Assembly: GCA_035458585.1 (NCBI GenBank)
Contig: DATHZN010000111.1
Location: 1-41,335 of the forward strand
Direction of reading: 5' to 3'
DNA: 41,335 nt
DNA from: Marinobacterium_E sp035458585
GTDB taxonomy: Bacteria; Pseudomonadota; Gammaproteobacteria; Pseudomonadales; Balneatricaceae
The notes beneath the pieces are model-generated. The model had not been told where the DNA came from. It was given only the letters and a program-made list of their open reading frames with translations, and made no database searches. The position numbers were made by a program, and so were the translations under genes. Position 1 is the stretch's first letter. Every line of letters begins with the position of its first letter. This document shows, piece after piece, positions 40,907 through 41,335 of this stretch.

Positions 40907-41335
40907 ATGATGCGCAAACTAACGATGAGTCTACTGTTTGGTGGGGCGCTAGGTGCCACCATTGCTGGTGCTGAAATGCAACATTCGATGCACGCTGACA
41001 CAATGCATAAAGAGCAAGGTATTGTGGTGGGAGAGACGCGTGAGCTGGTGCTCTTTCCGCGGCCAGTGTACGACTCGACCCTGCGCAATATGCGAGAGCA
41101 TTTGAGAGGGATTCACAATGTACAGCGATTGGTCGGTGAGGGGCGGTATGCTGAGGCTGCTGAAGCGGCCGAGGTTGGCATGGGTATGGGCCATAATCAC
41201 GGTGCTGACGGTGTTGGTGCTGAACATCAGTTTATGCCTGCAAAGATGATGTTGCTGGGACGCGATATGCATATGAGTGCTGCAAATTTGGCGACAGTGT
41301 TGCGAGAAGCCGAAGTGACTGACGAGCTTCAGCCC
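40907..41335 (+). CDS. Secreted Met/His-rich protein, partial at window end
   Basis: An open frame from ATG 40907 to the window edge (143 codons, no stop), with AGGA six bases before it. It opens with a signal peptide (LTMSLLFGGALGATIAGAE) and continues with unusually many Met and His residues (MQHSMHADTMH; GMGMGHNHGADG; FMPAKMMLLGRDMHMSAANLA). Two helical segments (NMREHLRGIHNVQRLVGEGRYAEAAEAAE and the FMPAKMMLLGRDMH region) recall the four-helix cytochrome c' fold. There is no CxxCH so far, so it would lack haem. Methionine and histidine richness suggests periplasmic metal (possibly copper) binding. The family and the C-terminus are unknown. Confidence 0.75.
   Translation, partial: MMRKLTMSLLFGGALGATIAGAEMQHSMHADTMHKEQGIVVGETRELVLFPRPVYDSTLRNMREHLRGIHNVQRLVGEGRYAEAAEAAEVGMGMGHNHGADGVGAEHQFMPAKMMLLGRDMHMSAANLATVLREAEVTDELQP

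Noticed and set aside
40756..40974. 72-codon plus-strand frame before the Met/His-rich gene
   Set aside because: It overlaps the real start at 40907 in another frame, has no ribosome site and an unusual composition.
1..41335. CRISPR arrays, tRNA or rRNA genes, insertion sequences, prophage or integrase genes
   Set aside because: I found no regular spaced repeats, no cloverleaf-type sequence, no transposase or integrase frame, and no terminal direct repeats. The genes look chromosomal and core-like.

Overview
The window is a stretch of chromosome from a free-living, probably marine gammaproteobacterium related to the Pseudomonadales/Oceanospirillales. This rests on gene content and order. The block proA-nadD-rsfS-rlmH-mrdA-mrdB-mltB-rlpA-dacA-ybeD-lipB-lipA has the order I recall from Pseudomonas. 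The neighbourhood of parC and an AhpA/YtjB-type membrane protein, and the presence of TAXI-type TRAP transport, SulP transport and CheB/CheR-type signalling, also fit. Base composition looks moderate (about half GC by eye), and I see no prophage, insertion sequence, CRISPR array, tRNA or rRNA.

Layout. 1-635: noncoding DNA with nested inverted repeats and small hairpins exposing GGA-type loops. 636-3659 (minus): an MHYT-domain histidine kinase, a ChaN-like secreted haem-binding-family protein, and an unrecognised small helical protein. 3794-6034 (plus): parC. 6136-12684 (minus): rfaH, coupled to a two-TM protein with a cyclase-like C-terminal domain, then an RND efflux pump and its periplasmic adaptor. 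12880-24509 (plus): the long cell-wall, NAD, ribosome-maturation and lipoate block, ending in a predicted fluoroacetate-type dehalogenase. 24606-27868 (minus): TAXI-TRAP receptor and fused permease. 28337-29125 (plus): an atypical short-chain dehydrogenase. 29441-32142 (plus): a CHASE3/PAS hybrid kinase coupled to a lone receiver. 32187-36318 (minus): RhlE-type helicase, universal stress protein, SulP transporter and a small HTH-like protein. 36344-39162 (plus): DUF2489 protein, small membrane protein, methionine/glutamine-type aminotransferase and omega-amidase. 39159-40589 (minus): a CheR methyltransferase fused to what appears to be a dead CheB domain. 40907-41335 (plus): the start of a secreted Met/His-rich protein that runs off the window.

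How genes work together. The central block builds and remodels peptidoglycan during elongation (MrdA/RodA synthesis; MltB, RlpA and DacA processing) and makes and attaches lipoate (LipB/LipA, with YbeD between dacA and lipB). Coupling is tight, with many 1-4 nt stop/start overlaps. The aminotransferase/omega-amidase pair would salvage 2-oxo acids such as the methionine keto-acid with glutamine as donor and remove the alpha-ketoglutaramate product. SulP and Usp form a two-gene unit, as do the TAXI receptor and permease, which have an attenuator-like hairpin between them.

The least ordinary items are the pseudo-CheB-CheR fusion, the degenerate cyclase-homology domain coupled to RfaH, the structured noncoding region at the left edge, the dehalogenase appended to lipA, and the dehydrogenase lacking the Tyr-Lys catalytic pair. 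All functional statements come from reading the sequence and from memory of protein families; no database search was possible.
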